Shown: positions 46,601 through 55,274 of the stretch, piece by piece
Layout of the letters: each line of letters starts with the position of its first letter
Numbering within the stretch: the first letter of the stretch is position 1
Assembly (NCBI GenBank): GCA_018676675.1
Contig: JABHEG010000222.1
Span: forward strand, 1 to 64,000
DNA length: 64,000 bases
Reading direction: 5' to 3'
Source of the DNA: Lentisphaerota bacterium
GTDB lineage: Bacteria > Verrucomicrobiota > Lentisphaeria > Oligosphaerales > JABHEG01
Notes under the pieces: model-generated
Told to the model about the DNA's origin: nothing
Seen by the model: the letters and a program-made list of their open reading frames with translations, nothing else
Databases searched by the model: none
Position numbers and translations under genes: made by a program

Positions 46601-47850
46601 AGCGCGTCCTTCCCGACCACCTTCGTTCCATCACCGAACTCCACCGTGCAGGCAACTGCCCACGTCGAGATCCAGGCAAGCCGATCCTCGCGCCCTCCCA
46701 CGTGCCGGAACGCGTACACCGGTTCTCTGACGTCGGGCTTCTCCCGCAGCAGCACGAGATCCTCGATCCGGTACCTGCCTGTGGCCAGCAGGACGCGCAA
46801 CTCGAACACGCTGCCCTTCTTGACCTCAACAGGCTCCGTCAGGAAGAACAGGTGCTGGTCGTTGTCATCGAAATCCCCCACCGCGATTCCTCTTCTCTCG
46901 CCGTCAATCCGCAGTGAAATGGCTTCCCGGCCGGGCTCGTCGTGCAAAATAAACCCCGGGTAGAAGCGCCCTTCGACCGGGCAGATCGCCCGGATCCGAC
47001 CACGGCCCCCTGAACGAATGACATTGTCAGCCCGATACTCGCTCCCCCGCAACGCAAAGGACCGAAGCTCACAAGACCGGATCGGGATCCTGACGTTGCG
47101 TGGGTCCCGCAGCAGCGGGTCGACTACCTGCGGACCGAATGTCTGGGCAACGCCGACGTTCGCCTCGACCTCTTCGAGGAGCTTTACCTTCGGAAGCATC
47201 GACAGGGGGGGACCAATGGCTCGGAAGTAGTGAATGGAATCTGCCCCGCTGTGCGGGTTGAGCCGTTCGGACAAGACCTGGAGTCGGTAATCGGAGTGCC
47301 CATCGCGCTGCGCCAGATCCGCGTCGAAAGATATGTAAACGAACTCCCCTTCAACAGCTATCGCCGGGAACTGAGTCGCCACAATCCCCAGGCCGGTCGG
47401 CCCGAACGCACTCACCCCGCTGTTCCCACCGGACACCTTGAGCATATACTCACAGCCCTGGCCGCTTCGCCCGGTCTTCGAATCGCCGTCCGTGTCGACA
47501 TAGATCTGCACGATCGACTCCTTGGCCGGATACGAACCGGCAAAGGTCAGTCGCCAGACAAACCGGTTGCCGCCGGCACAAGCCTGGTGCACATGCGTCA
47601 CGAATCGGGTCGCGTCTTTCCCCTTCTCCGGCAAAGCCCGAGCTTTCAGCTCGACAAAGACATCCCCTCGTCGGGGATCCATCCCCAGCACCTCTTCCAG
47701 TTCGTCATGAAGGCCATCCCCATCCCGGTCAGCAGGCTGGGCGGACAGCGACCCGTGGAGAAGCCCAAGAGCCAGAGCCGCAACGGCGAGCCGCTGGGGG
47801 CGTTCGCAAGGCCTGGGCAGGAACATCGTCAGATTGCGTATCCACTCCAT
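43660..47850 (-). CDS. Secreted PcRGLX/YetA-like exo-rhamnogalacturonan lyase
   Basis: A 1396-residue exported protein. After the signal peptide comes a calcium-type segment DRDGDGLHDELEEVLG. Then follows a long N-terminal beta region, and a RIFT-barrel of the PcRGLX/YetA type at about 530-640 (CGIPFARGVL, SRWPDGSVRWILLDF). A central beta-sandwich and an alpha/alpha-toroid occupy about 640-1130 (HTWCEGHTDHYFLTGD, NYTTSYDFTNCRIPGWHLI). A PKD domain (WQWDFGDGSTGEGN) and a C-terminal CBM35/6-like domain (LLIEAEAFSGQGGGTVKV) complete it. The family cleaves rhamnogalacturonan I chains from the end (PL26-like). ATG at 47850 follows AAGGAG; the frame extends to 47904 without such a site. Confidence 0.82.
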   Translation of the reverse strand: MEWIRNLTMFLPRPCERPQRLAVAALALGLLHGSLSAQPADRDGDGLHDELEEVLGMDPRRGDVFVELKARALPEKGKDATRFVTHVHQACAGGNRFVWRLTFAGSYPAKESIVQIYVDTDGDSKTGRSGQGCEYMLKVSGGNSGVSAFGPTGLGIVATQFPAIAVEGEFVYISFDADLAQRDGHSDYRLQVLSERLNPHSGADSIHYFRAIGPPLSMLPKVKLLEEVEANVGVAQTFGPQVVDPLLRDPRNVRIPIRSCELRSFALRGSEYRADNVIRSGGRGRIRAICPVEGRFYPGFILHDEPGREAISLRIDGERRGIAVGDFDDNDQHLFFLTEPVEVKKGSVFELRVLLATGRYRIEDLVLLREKPDVREPVYAFRHVGGREDRLAWISTWAVACTVEFGDGTKVVGKDALCNHRVTVPGVARGGARRFRITATAPGGKTIDSGWQQHTWELPPAVTTPRAGRVPLRLHAPTADVPAPWPVTCGIPFARGVLGSDRDVQVVDGQGNAVATQTSTTSRWPDGSVRWILLDFRHPGGTPQYAVEYGPAINRPWPTTTVPVPPALGGLTLVDAAGKAHSVDVADCELVAAGLLRSEFRAQGRVRGDEGQDVFAYDARLHVYPGLPYVRVLFSYGNCFAGSEFLSVQSLQWQLPELTGSDAFVRQHIDDHYDSSQGTGKRFEGAVGPVLLRDLWQNYPKDIHVTSKGTSIGLLPKLSPDEYAWATGKPEEHRLFYWFDDGRYKLRQGMSKTQEVWIGLDGTSPALDRPLYAAPAPEWFRDSKVFGEFPVTDPERSVIRGYDDGVNAAMKTYQANRERNREYGQLNFGDWWGERMINWGNIEYDTQHGFFLQFARSGDYRFFRAGEEAELHNRDIDTVHYHREAKRVGRAYAHCIGHVGNYYAKSPLPGRNQGTARGGFTVSHTWCEGHTDHYFLTGDRRSLDTARMIADNYDTNYTTSYDFTNCRIPGWHLILSMAAYRATGDPFHLNACRIIVERVLERHTPDPELGVPGGGWRRMMVPGHCLCTPAHYGNAGFMVGVLLTGLRHYHQETGDPAVADAICQGTKYLIEDMWVPEINGFRYTSCPKSSAGPWANLLLFDGISYAYGLQGDPLLARTMLAGTDTGTKAVSGFGKSFSQRIRVAPHSLGMLQKLRDDPPVPVARFDVRVPQTFGGSMEVTFDGSASSAPAGGARKWQWDFGDGSTGEGNPVTHRYETGGSHTVELCLRSGKLVDRTRATVRLPPRELLLASRKGALLIEAEAFSGQGGGTVKVPANRVGASGPMVTGWHMNVGHWLEWTITPPKPGRYHLVLKYATGSPDTRRELLLNGESPAPACREIRLPSTGGYCTGRDNWEYLTVGGTTPVALMLKSGKNRIRLTNLKDGLALDQLLLIAVP

Positions 47851-47921
47851 TGTCAACTCCTTGCGTTCTCGCCAAGCTGGTCCGACAGGTGTCTTGCTGT
47901 ACAACGTTTCCGGGGAACGCG

Positions 47922-50558
47922 CTATTGGGGTGCGGAAACCGACCTCCCCAGGAAGCGCATCTCAGCGGCCACTCCGTTCGGGAATCCCGTCAGCAACAGG
48001 CGGGCGTACCGACACTGCCGTTGCGGGAAGTAGAGGGAGGTAACCGTTTCTCCAGGCAACGGCCTGCGTTGCAGCGTGCCACCAACCCGCACGACCCCGA
48101 ATTCCCAAAGCGACTCATCATTGACTACACTGGTCCACGCGGCCGGATCGCTTGCCGTCTGCAGTTCAAGGCGCACGGGCGTCTCCGGAACACGTTCCTT
48201 CCACACGATGTCCAGACGACAAATCTCTCTTGCCTCGCCGAAGTCGAATTGTATCATGCTGGCGAGCCAGCCGTACAGCTCCGTTCCCGCTGTCTGAAGA
48301 TCGCCATCTACGAGCGGAGCAGCCAGTGAGGCATGAATCGGTTCCGCCAGAACAGTGGACACCTGCTCGGAGCCAAACGCGCGGTACATGGTTTGCGCTT
48401 CCGCAGAGTACTCCTTCTCGATCTGCCAGCTGGCCAGTCCGGCCTCCTTCCGACGCTTCAACGCCATGCTGTTCGAGAGCTTGCCCTCGCCGCCGCCTTT
48501 GGCCTTGAAGCGCCCGTAGAGCGCAGTTTTGGCTTTCTGCGGAAGCAGGCGGGCGGCCGCCACACTCACCGGCTCCAGCGCGTCTTCCCGCCCAACAAAG
48601 ACAACACATGGCGCACTCTCCGTAACCTCACCACGGCGGTTAGTCATGCGAACACGCAATGCCCATGCACCGGGATGGGATGGGCGAAAGTGGAGTTTCC
48701 GCCGCCCGCCCTCGGTCATATCGATGTCAGCAAATGGTCCCCAAAGCGACCGATCACTGACCAGCAGGCGACATTCCGCGATCGCATCAGACGCCAAACC
48801 GGTCGGCACTGCAAAGCTGACGGGAATGGGCCCTTCATCAGACCAAACGCTGTGGGAACACGGAGCGGAAATCGTGACGCGAGACTGCCGGCTCATCTCC
48901 TCGAACGCTCTGCTTTCTTCCGTCATCCAGTCGGGCATCCCTCCAAGACGCCGCGCAAGCTGCGCCTCGAAGAGCGACTCTGGGAGCACAGGCGTCCCGG
49001 GACACTCCCACGCCTGCACATCAGCCGCTCGGTCCGCTACGTCAAACGGGGCACCATGCAGCCCGGCAATGATCGGGGGCATGAAGTAACCGTAACGCTT
49101 TCCCTCGGGCCAGAAATCACAGCTCCCTTCCTGGAGTACGTTCCAGTTCCAGAAGCACAGCCGCTTGCCGTGGTGCGGGGTGAATGTCGCTCCGCCGCCA
49201 CGGGTGCTGAACCGCCCCTCGTTCACATCGTAGAGGGTAGCCCGGGCCCATCCGCAGTGTGCCTCCATATTCGCGTATTGGACACAGCGCAGGAAAACTG
49301 TGTTGGCGGCGGCCCCTGCGACCCCGAGCCCATGGTGGGTGTCTGTGTACTCGCGAACATAGGCAAACAGGTTCCCGTAGCTGTTGCGGACGGTCATGAG
49401 CGAGTGTCCTGCATTCCCTTCCGCAAGGATGTTCGCAAACGTGTTGAAGCCACTACGCCAGACCGAGACGGCGAAGCTGTAATCGACGATGCGAACACGG
49501 TTGACCCAACAGTTGAACGCATCCTCGAAACGGAGCATTCGGTAATCTTCACCGAAGTGGCTTCCGTTGTGATGAGAGAACTGCTCGTGGTAGTTGCCGC
49601 GCAACGTCATGTCCTCAACCCCGGCCTCCTCAACCGTGTGGTCGACGCTCCAGAGCACCACACTGTCCAAGTGCGGGAGGTCCAGGTGAATGGGTTCGGC
49701 GAACGTGACCGTCCTGCCGTCGATCTCCCGGATCCGGTGCAGCTCGAACATGTAGTCGTTCTTTCCCCCGTGGCGCTTCTTCGGCCCCTCCGGGACGGCA
49801 TGGGGGGCGAAATAGGACTGACAGTGACCTAGGTTGACGTTGAGATCCGCGTCGACATTCACCACCATCCCCTCACGCAATCGCGAGGCATCGTCCACCT
49901 CGATGGAGAAGCCGTCATCCGTGCCGCCAGGCAAGACGCCTGCGATCTTTGCCCCTCCGCGCCAGTAGTAATCAGGGGGGCGGTCCGACGTCACGGTGAT
50001 CAGAGAAGCCCCAAGCAGGGCGGGTTCGGCAAAGAACAACTCTGTCTTCCCGATTCCGCCTCCCTTCAGCACGAGCTGCCCCCGATCAATGACAACCGGC
50101 GGCTTCCCGACATCCTCCGCCTCGTTCAGCCGGAACCGGCCGGGGGGGAAGTAAACCACCACGGGCCCACCGTGGGAACGCGCTGCCTGGAGGGCCAGCA
50201 GAACCCCATCTCTGTCAGAACGTCCGTCATCAGCCTTGGCCCCGAACGCGGTGACATCGACGTAGCGGTGAGACATACGGGTCACGTCCGGCAACGGACG
50301 CTCGCAACGGTGGTATCCCGCGAACGAGTACTCGGGCAAGACCGAATCCCGGCCGGGAGCATTGGCCGTAGCGTACTCCACGAAAAGGCGACTGCTCTTG
50401 TCGGCAGAGGTCTCACGTCCTCCGGCACGGTGGTGTTCAGGAACTCCGACACACGACCCCAGGCTGACAGCAATGACCAACCCAAGAACAGAGGGATACA
50501 CCAGCCGTCGCCTGGAGGGCTGACGGGGTGCGGCAGGTCTGCGAACAAACGGCTCCAT
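47922..50558 (-). CDS. Beta-helix lipoprotein of DUF4955 type
   Basis: An 878-residue exported lipoprotein; the N-terminus is basic, then hydrophobic, with lipobox LGSC at about residue 35. Residues about 90-170 match the pectate-lyase-3 start (VDVTAFGAKADDGRSDRDG with VVYFPPGRFRL). A long right-handed beta-helix follows, with HFGEDYRMLRFEDAFNCWVN and HCGWARATLYDVNEG, which recall DUF4955 proteins. The C-terminal third holds an Ig-like sandwich and a discoidin-like domain. A role in binding or cutting plant-type glycans is likely. It is 71 nt upstream of the rhamnogalacturonan-lyase-like gene, so the two may form an operon. Confidence 0.78.
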   Translation of the reverse strand: MEPFVRRPAAPRQPSRRRLVYPSVLGLVIAVSLGSCVGVPEHHRAGGRETSADKSSRLFVEYATANAPGRDSVLPEYSFAGYHRCERPLPDVTRMSHRYVDVTAFGAKADDGRSDRDGVLLALQAARSHGGPVVVYFPPGRFRLNEAEDVGKPPVVIDRGQLVLKGGGIGKTELFFAEPALLGASLITVTSDRPPDYYWRGGAKIAGVLPGGTDDGFSIEVDDASRLREGMVVNVDADLNVNLGHCQSYFAPHAVPEGPKKRHGGKNDYMFELHRIREIDGRTVTFAEPIHLDLPHLDSVVLWSVDHTVEEAGVEDMTLRGNYHEQFSHHNGSHFGEDYRMLRFEDAFNCWVNRVRIVDYSFAVSVWRSGFNTFANILAEGNAGHSLMTVRNSYGNLFAYVREYTDTHHGLGVAGAAANTVFLRCVQYANMEAHCGWARATLYDVNEGRFSTRGGGATFTPHHGKRLCFWNWNVLQEGSCDFWPEGKRYGYFMPPIIAGLHGAPFDVADRAADVQAWECPGTPVLPESLFEAQLARRLGGMPDWMTEESRAFEEMSRQSRVTISAPCSHSVWSDEGPIPVSFAVPTGLASDAIAECRLLVSDRSLWGPFADIDMTEGGRRKLHFRPSHPGAWALRVRMTNRRGEVTESAPCVVFVGREDALEPVSVAAARLLPQKAKTALYGRFKAKGGGEGKLSNSMALKRRKEAGLASWQIEKEYSAEAQTMYRAFGSEQVSTVLAEPIHASLAAPLVDGDLQTAGTELYGWLASMIQFDFGEAREICRLDIVWKERVPETPVRLELQTASDPAAWTSVVNDESLWEFGVVRVGGTLQRRPLPGETVTSLYFPQRQCRYARLLLTGFPNGVAAEMRFLGRSVSAPQ

Positions 50559-50734
50559 TCGAGACACTTCCCTTTTACATATCCGATGCAGCAACGCTCG
50601 CCCCCCCGGGAGATGCACCACACGATCGGAGGCTTAGTCCGGCCCACTTCTTGAAGCGGCAGGAACGTGACGGCACAGTAACGGTTGCAGAGCCGATTGA
50701 CAACGACGCAGACAGGACAAGAAGGGATACGGCG

Positions 50735-52303
50735 ATGGGTTGGTTCCTTGGTTTGGATTCGAGCACGCAGAGCTTGTCAGCCACGCTCATCGATGCCGAG
50801 AAGGGCACGGTGGCCGCTGAATACGGTGTCAACTTCGGGACAGACCTGCCTGAGTACAGCTGTCCTCAGGGGTTCCTGGAGCACCCGGACCCCCTGGTGA
50901 AGCACTCGGATCCCCTCATGTGGGCCGCCGCCCTCGATCTGTTGCTCACAAACATGGCCAACGACGACGTGGACTTCGCGTGCATCTCAGGGATCAGCGG
51001 AAGCGGCCAGCAACACGGCACGGTCTACCTGAACGCGACCAGTCTGAGCCGGGCAACCTGGGAGAGCGGCGCCTCCCTGGTCGAGCGCGTCACCCCCATG
51101 CTCAGTCGGGAGACGGCGCCCATCTGGATGGACAGCGCGACATCACCTGAGTGCGCCGAAATCACGGCCGCCGCCGGTGGAGCAGACGTGATCCGTCAAC
51201 GCACCGGTTCGAGTGCGGTCGAGCGTTTCTCTGGTCCCCAGGTCCGACGGTTCTGGAGAACGGCTCCCGGGGAGTACGACCAGACGGCTGTAATCCACCT
51301 GGTCAGCTCGTTTATGTGCTCACTGCTCATTGGCGGGAATGCGCCCATTGATTGCGGCGATGGCGCAGGCATGAATCTGCTGAATCTGGCAGCCGCAGAT
51401 TGGGATCCTGTGCTTCTGAACGCGACCGCCCCCGGATTGGCCGCGAAACTCCCCCCCGTGGTCTCCGCCGACCAAGTGGTGGGGGCCATCTGTCCCTATT
51501 TTGTCCAGCGTTACGGGTTCACTCCCGGGACGCCCGTTGTAGCCTGGTCCGGCGACAACCCCAACAGCCTGGTCGGAGTGGGCGGATGGCGTGCCGGGGT
51601 CGCCGTGATCTCCCTCGGGACCAGCGATACGTACTTCGCTGCCATGACCAACCCCACCGTCGATCCCGACGGATACGGACACGTCTTCGGCAACCCGGCC
51701 GGGGGCTTCATGAGCTTGATCTGCTTCAAGAATGGGGCACTGGCTCGCGAAGCCGTGAAGGATGAGTTCGGGCTGTCGTGGGCCGAATTTGATGTCGATG
51801 CATTCGCGGACACACCAGCCGGCAACAACGGCAACATGATGCTCCCGTACTTCGTTCCGGAGATCACCCCTCTTGTCCTCGAAAGCGGCCCGGCATACCG
51901 CGGTGACGACGCTTTCGTCCAGGGGCGAACTCCAGCCCAGCGAGTCCGGGCCATCGTGGAAGCCCAGGCGATGAGCCTGCGACTGCACTCCCAGTGGATC
52001 CAGGACGAAGCCGACACGCTGCGGGTCACGGGCGGGGGATCCAAGAGCCCGGGAATCTGCCAGGTTCTGGCTGATGTCTTCGACGCCAAAGTGGAGCGCC
52101 TCGAGACAGGAAATTCGGCTGGTTTGGGAGCTGCAATGCGGGCCGCGAACGGCGTTCGACACATACCGTGGTCTGAGCTCAGCGAGCAGTTCTGCGGTGC
52201 TGTGAAGGGCAAGGATGTGCTCCCAATCCCGGAGAGTGTAGCGACCTACTCCAGGCAGTTCCCGGCATTCCAGGCCTACGTCGAGGAACGGACAAAGGGC
52301 TGA
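50735..52303 (+). CDS. Xylulokinase-like FGGY sugar kinase
   Basis: A 522-residue cytosolic kinase of the FGGY family. The ATP and substrate motifs are clear: GLDSSTQSLSATLID at the N-terminus, ISGSGQQHGTVYL, APIWMDSATSPECAEI, VAWSGDNPNSLVGVGGW, ISLGTSDTYFA and LRVTGGGSKSPGICQVLADV. The MDS-T and QQHG patterns favour the eukaryote-like xylulokinase group. It should phosphorylate D-xylulose or a near relative with ATP. ATG at 50735 follows GAAGGGA. Transcribed away from the beta-helix lipoprotein and followed 36 nt later by the K+ channel gene. Confidence 0.87.
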   Translation: MGWFLGLDSSTQSLSATLIDAEKGTVAAEYGVNFGTDLPEYSCPQGFLEHPDPLVKHSDPLMWAAALDLLLTNMANDDVDFACISGISGSGQQHGTVYLNATSLSRATWESGASLVERVTPMLSRETAPIWMDSATSPECAEITAAAGGADVIRQRTGSSAVERFSGPQVRRFWRTAPGEYDQTAVIHLVSSFMCSLLIGGNAPIDCGDGAGMNLLNLAAADWDPVLLNATAPGLAAKLPPVVSADQVVGAICPYFVQRYGFTPGTPVVAWSGDNPNSLVGVGGWRAGVAVISLGTSDTYFAAMTNPTVDPDGYGHVFGNPAGGFMSLICFKNGALAREAVKDEFGLSWAEFDVDAFADTPAGNNGNMMLPYFVPEITPLVLESGPAYRGDDAFVQGRTPAQRVRAIVEAQAMSLRLHSQWIQDEADTLRVTGGGSKSPGICQVLADVFDAKVERLETGNSAGLGAAMRAANGVRHIPWSELSEQFCGAVKGKDVLPIPESVATYSRQFPAFQAYVEERTKG

Positions 52304-52339
52304 CCCGCTCAGGTGAGGTGAGGAAGGAGGACCAAGCCC

Positions 52340-53425
52340 GTGAACGAACGAAACTTCGACCAGAACCGACGTCGGCTCATTCGGGCCGGCTTCATGCTGG
52401 TCGTCGTGATGACCATCGGTACGGCCGGCTTCCGGATCCTCTGCCCGACAATCAACGACGGGCAGGGAAACGCGATCCCGCTCAGCTGGCTGCAATGCGT
52501 CTACATGACCGTGATCTCAATCACGACGGTAGGCTACGGCGAGAGCGTCCCCGTGGAAGGCCGTGCACCGTTGATGATCTTTACCTGCCTGTTTCTCCTG
52601 GGGGGGATCAGTGTGCTAACCTACTCGTTCGGTTCGCTCACAGCATTCCTGATCGAGGGAGCTCTAACGGATGCCTTCTGGAGGCGAAAGATGAACAAGA
52701 AACGCAGAATCTTGAATGACCACTTCATCGTCTGCGGCGCAGGCGAAACGAGCATGACCGCGATCAAAGAACTGACCGCTGTCAAGCGCCCGTTCCTGGT
52801 CCTGGACACGGATGAAGAACAGCTCCACGAGTTGGCGGAGAGCCAGGACGTCTGCGTCCTCGCCGGAGATGCAACCGAAGACGGAACCCTCGAAGCCGCA
52901 GGGATCGCCCGAGCCCGGGGTCTGCTTGCGTCACTTCCGACTGACCGGGATAACCTCTTTCTGGTCATGACGGCAAGACAGCTTAATGACCGTCTCCGCA
53001 TTGTGGCCAAAGTCCACGATCTTGCCAACAGCCAGAAGTTCCTCAAAGCCGGGGCCGACGCATTGGCATCGCCGCAGGTGATCGGTGGCCTGCGCTTGGT
53101 ATCCGAACTCATCCGCCCCTCGGTGGTCAGCTTCCTGGATATCATGCTGCGAGACACCAGCCGCACCATTCGGGTGGACGAAATCCGGATCGGCGCCCAC
53201 TCGCCACACGCCCACAGCAGCATCAAGCAGCTGAGCGTCAGGGCGAAGCACAAGGTGCAGATTCTTGCGGTAAAGCCGCAGGGAAGTGACCAGTTTGAGT
53301 ACGTCCCCGACCCGGAAGAGCCGTTTGGTGGAGGATCAACCTTGATCGTTCTCGGCGATGCCGTAGATGTGGAGAGACTGCGCCGCACTCTTGAGACCGG
53401 GAGCGACATCGGGAAGAGCAACTGA
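52340..53425 (+). CDS. Two-helix K+ channel with RCK (TrkA) domains
   Basis: A 361-residue inner-membrane protein. Two membrane helices (about 14-34 and 76-100) flank a pore loop with the selectivity filter TTVGYGE. A cytosolic RCK-N (TrkA-N) domain follows at about 120-245 (FIVCGAGETSMTAIKEL, FLVLDTDEEQLHELAE, DATEDGTLEAAGI), and an RCK-C-like domain at about 260-350. The nucleotide-binding loop reads GAGETS rather than the usual GxGxxG, with Ser at the last Gly. Starts with GTG after a strong AGGAGG site. Likely cotranscribed with the kinase, although the functional link is unclear. Confidence 0.9.
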   Translation: MNERNFDQNRRRLIRAGFMLVVVMTIGTAGFRILCPTINDGQGNAIPLSWLQCVYMTVISITTVGYGESVPVEGRAPLMIFTCLFLLGGISVLTYSFGSLTAFLIEGALTDAFWRRKMNKKRRILNDHFIVCGAGETSMTAIKELTAVKRPFLVLDTDEEQLHELAESQDVCVLAGDATEDGTLEAAGIARARGLLASLPTDRDNLFLVMTARQLNDRLRIVAKVHDLANSQKFLKAGADALASPQVIGGLRLVSELIRPSVVSFLDIMLRDTSRTIRVDEIRIGAHSPHAHSSIKQLSVRAKHKVQILAVKPQGSDQFEYVPDPEEPFGGGSTLIVLGDAVDVERLRRTLETGSDIGKSN

Positions 53426-53457
53426 CGGCTGGTGATGCGCGTCTCGGTTCGGGCAAC

Positions 53458-53545
53458 GTCTCTGTCCAACCGAGCCCTGACCAACGGGAGGGGGCTTCCC
53501 CGCGCAATAGAACCGCTTACGTTGTGCGCGGCTCGGACGGACGCC
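53458..53545. repeat. D-family repeat, inverted copy
   Basis: Read on the minus strand, this segment repeats the end of the C/D composite at 26034-26104, including GAGCCGCGCACAACGTAAGC and CCCTCCCGTTGGTCAGGGCT. It sits between convergent genes and could form a hairpin. Confidence 0.8.
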
Positions 53546-53549
53546 TCCC

Positions 53550-55202
53550 TTACCCCTTCATCCCCGTCAACGTCACCCCCTGAATGAAGTACTTCTGCGC
53601 GAAGAAGAAGATGACGATCACAGGGACGGTCATCAAGAGGCTCCCCGCCATGGTCAGAGCCGGGTTGTTCCCGACCTGGACGGCAAACGCGTAGAGGCCG
53701 AAGGCGAGGGGGTAGAGCCGCTGATCCGCGATGTAGATGAGCGGGCCCATGAAGTCATTCCACGTCCCCATGAAGGTAAAAATAGCGATCGCCGCAAGGC
53801 TGGGCTTCATCAATGGCAGCATCAGGTGCCAGTAGATCCGGAACGTCCCGCAGCCGTCAATTCTGGCGGCATCTTCCAGATCGCGAGGCACCCCTCGCAG
53901 GAACTGTCGCAGAAGGAAGATGAAGAACGCATTGCCGAACAAGCGTCCGAACCACAGTGGGTACAGCGTGTTATACATGCCGAAGGCCCGCCAAATGAGG
54001 AAGTGCGGGATCATGGTGACCTGGCTGGGGATCATCAACGTTGCCAGCATCAGCAGGAAGCAAAACTCCCGCCCGGGCCACTGCAAGCGCGCGAACGCGT
54101 AAGCAACCAGCGAGCAGGCAAAAACAGTCAACACAACGTTCACGATCACGAGAAACAGGCTGACCTGGACATAGCGCCAGAAAGGGATGTGGTCGAGTAC
54201 GCGGATGTAGTTCATGGCCAGCTTGCTGCCCAGCGCTCCGAGAAACGAACTCCGGGTAACGCGAAGGGTGAGGCGCAGTTGCCCAGGGGTGTCAAATGCG
54301 CCAACGGCCTCACCATCCTCTCGCAGCAACACCCACGTCTTGATCTTGGTCGAATGATCATCCGGCCCAGGCTTCTGCCAGGTCACTGTCGCCCATGTGT
54401 CGTTCGCCAGGGGGAACGGGCGCTCACCCACATACCGTTTCCCGCCGACCTCAAGCACGATGTCGAGCTCATGCCACGTGTCGTCCGGTTTGATGTGAAG
54501 CTGCAGCCGCTGCAGGTCCTCCGGATCGAACACCGGATTGAACGTATTACTGAGGACGATGTCTGATGCGCGCTCGAAATCATAGGCTACCGACACGTAC
54601 TTCCCGCCGCGATCTGCCATCTCGGTCAACGTCGCCGATTCAGGTGTTCGGTTGAGCAACCGATCGACAAGGGGAGAGCCTTGCCCCAGGACGTCCTCCT
54701 GAAGATGCGTGCTCCGGACCCGAATCTGGCCAACGCAGAGACGGAAGTGGATTCGCTCGAACAAATCCTCCAGGACACGGTCGGTGAGAACGTTGGGAGC
54801 CGCCGCCAACACCGCATCAGGCCCCCCGCCCCACACGTCCGAGGGGAGTGCCTTGAGCAGCTTGCTTCCGGCGGCCTGAGCCAGATCTTCAGCCCAAGCC
54901 CCGTCGTACACGTCCTTTGGGACACGGTTGCCAAGCCGCTGCCGCACATGCTCCTCCAGGCCGACGAGGATCTCGGGTGCGGCCTGCTGGGCGTCCGCGA
55001 GCACGCGAGTGGCGTCAATGTACGGGCTGGTCAACCGGGGATTGGGGCAGTCAGGGAAGAGATTGAGCCCCGGCCCGAACAGTTCGCGGTCCACCTTCGT
55101 ACTGGTGGTCGCCATCCAGACGAAAGGTAGCGAGAACACAAGCGAACCCGCCACCAGAAGAGCGTAGACAAAAACGCGTTTTGCTGACGGTCTCGGGATC
55201 AT
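53550..55202 (-). CDS. CUT1-type sugar ABC permease (MalG-like) with large extracytoplasmic insertion
   Basis: A 550-residue inner-membrane protein. Residues 1-45 contain TM1 and the usual loop start (WMATTSTKVDRELF). A stretch of about 270 residues (55-330) then interrupts the permease. It is hydrophilic, helical at first (LEEHVRQRLGNRVPKD) and beta-rich later (LQLHIKPDDTWHELDIVLEV), so it looks like a sugar-binding-type domain. After it the permease continues normally with NYIRVLDHIPFWRYVQVS, five more spans and the EAA loop EDAARIDGCGTFRIYWHLMLP. A usual MalG is about 280 residues. ATG at 55202 has a weak ribosome site. It follows the fused partner subunit by 72 nt. Confidence 0.85.
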   Translation of the reverse strand: MIPRPSAKRVFVYALLVAGSLVFSLPFVWMATTSTKVDRELFGPGLNLFPDCPNPRLTSPYIDATRVLADAQQAAPEILVGLEEHVRQRLGNRVPKDVYDGAWAEDLAQAAGSKLLKALPSDVWGGGPDAVLAAAPNVLTDRVLEDLFERIHFRLCVGQIRVRSTHLQEDVLGQGSPLVDRLLNRTPESATLTEMADRGGKYVSVAYDFERASDIVLSNTFNPVFDPEDLQRLQLHIKPDDTWHELDIVLEVGGKRYVGERPFPLANDTWATVTWQKPGPDDHSTKIKTWVLLREDGEAVGAFDTPGQLRLTLRVTRSSFLGALGSKLAMNYIRVLDHIPFWRYVQVSLFLVIVNVVLTVFACSLVAYAFARLQWPGREFCFLLMLATLMIPSQVTMIPHFLIWRAFGMYNTLYPLWFGRLFGNAFFIFLLRQFLRGVPRDLEDAARIDGCGTFRIYWHLMLPLMKPSLAAIAIFTFMGTWNDFMGPLIYIADQRLYPLAFGLYAFAVQVGNNPALTMAGSLLMTVPVIVIFFFAQKYFIQGVTLTGMKG

Positions 55203-55233
55203 AATCTCAGTACCACTACCTCAGTGTGACATC

Positions 55234-55261
55234 GCCTACTGCCTACAGCCTACTGCCTACA
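55234..55261. repeat. Two perfect 14-bp tandem units
   Basis: GCCTACTGCCTACA occurs twice in direct succession in the 72-nt gap between the two importer genes. It may vary in copy number between strains and lies just upstream of the second permease start. Confidence 0.8.
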
Positions 55262-55274
55262 GCCTTCAGCCTCA

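Noticed and set aside
48333-49832. Long open frame (499 codons) on the plus strand opposite the DUF4955-like gene
   Set aside because: It has no domain and is antisense to a gene with signal peptide, lipobox and beta-helix pattern. High GC makes such frames common.
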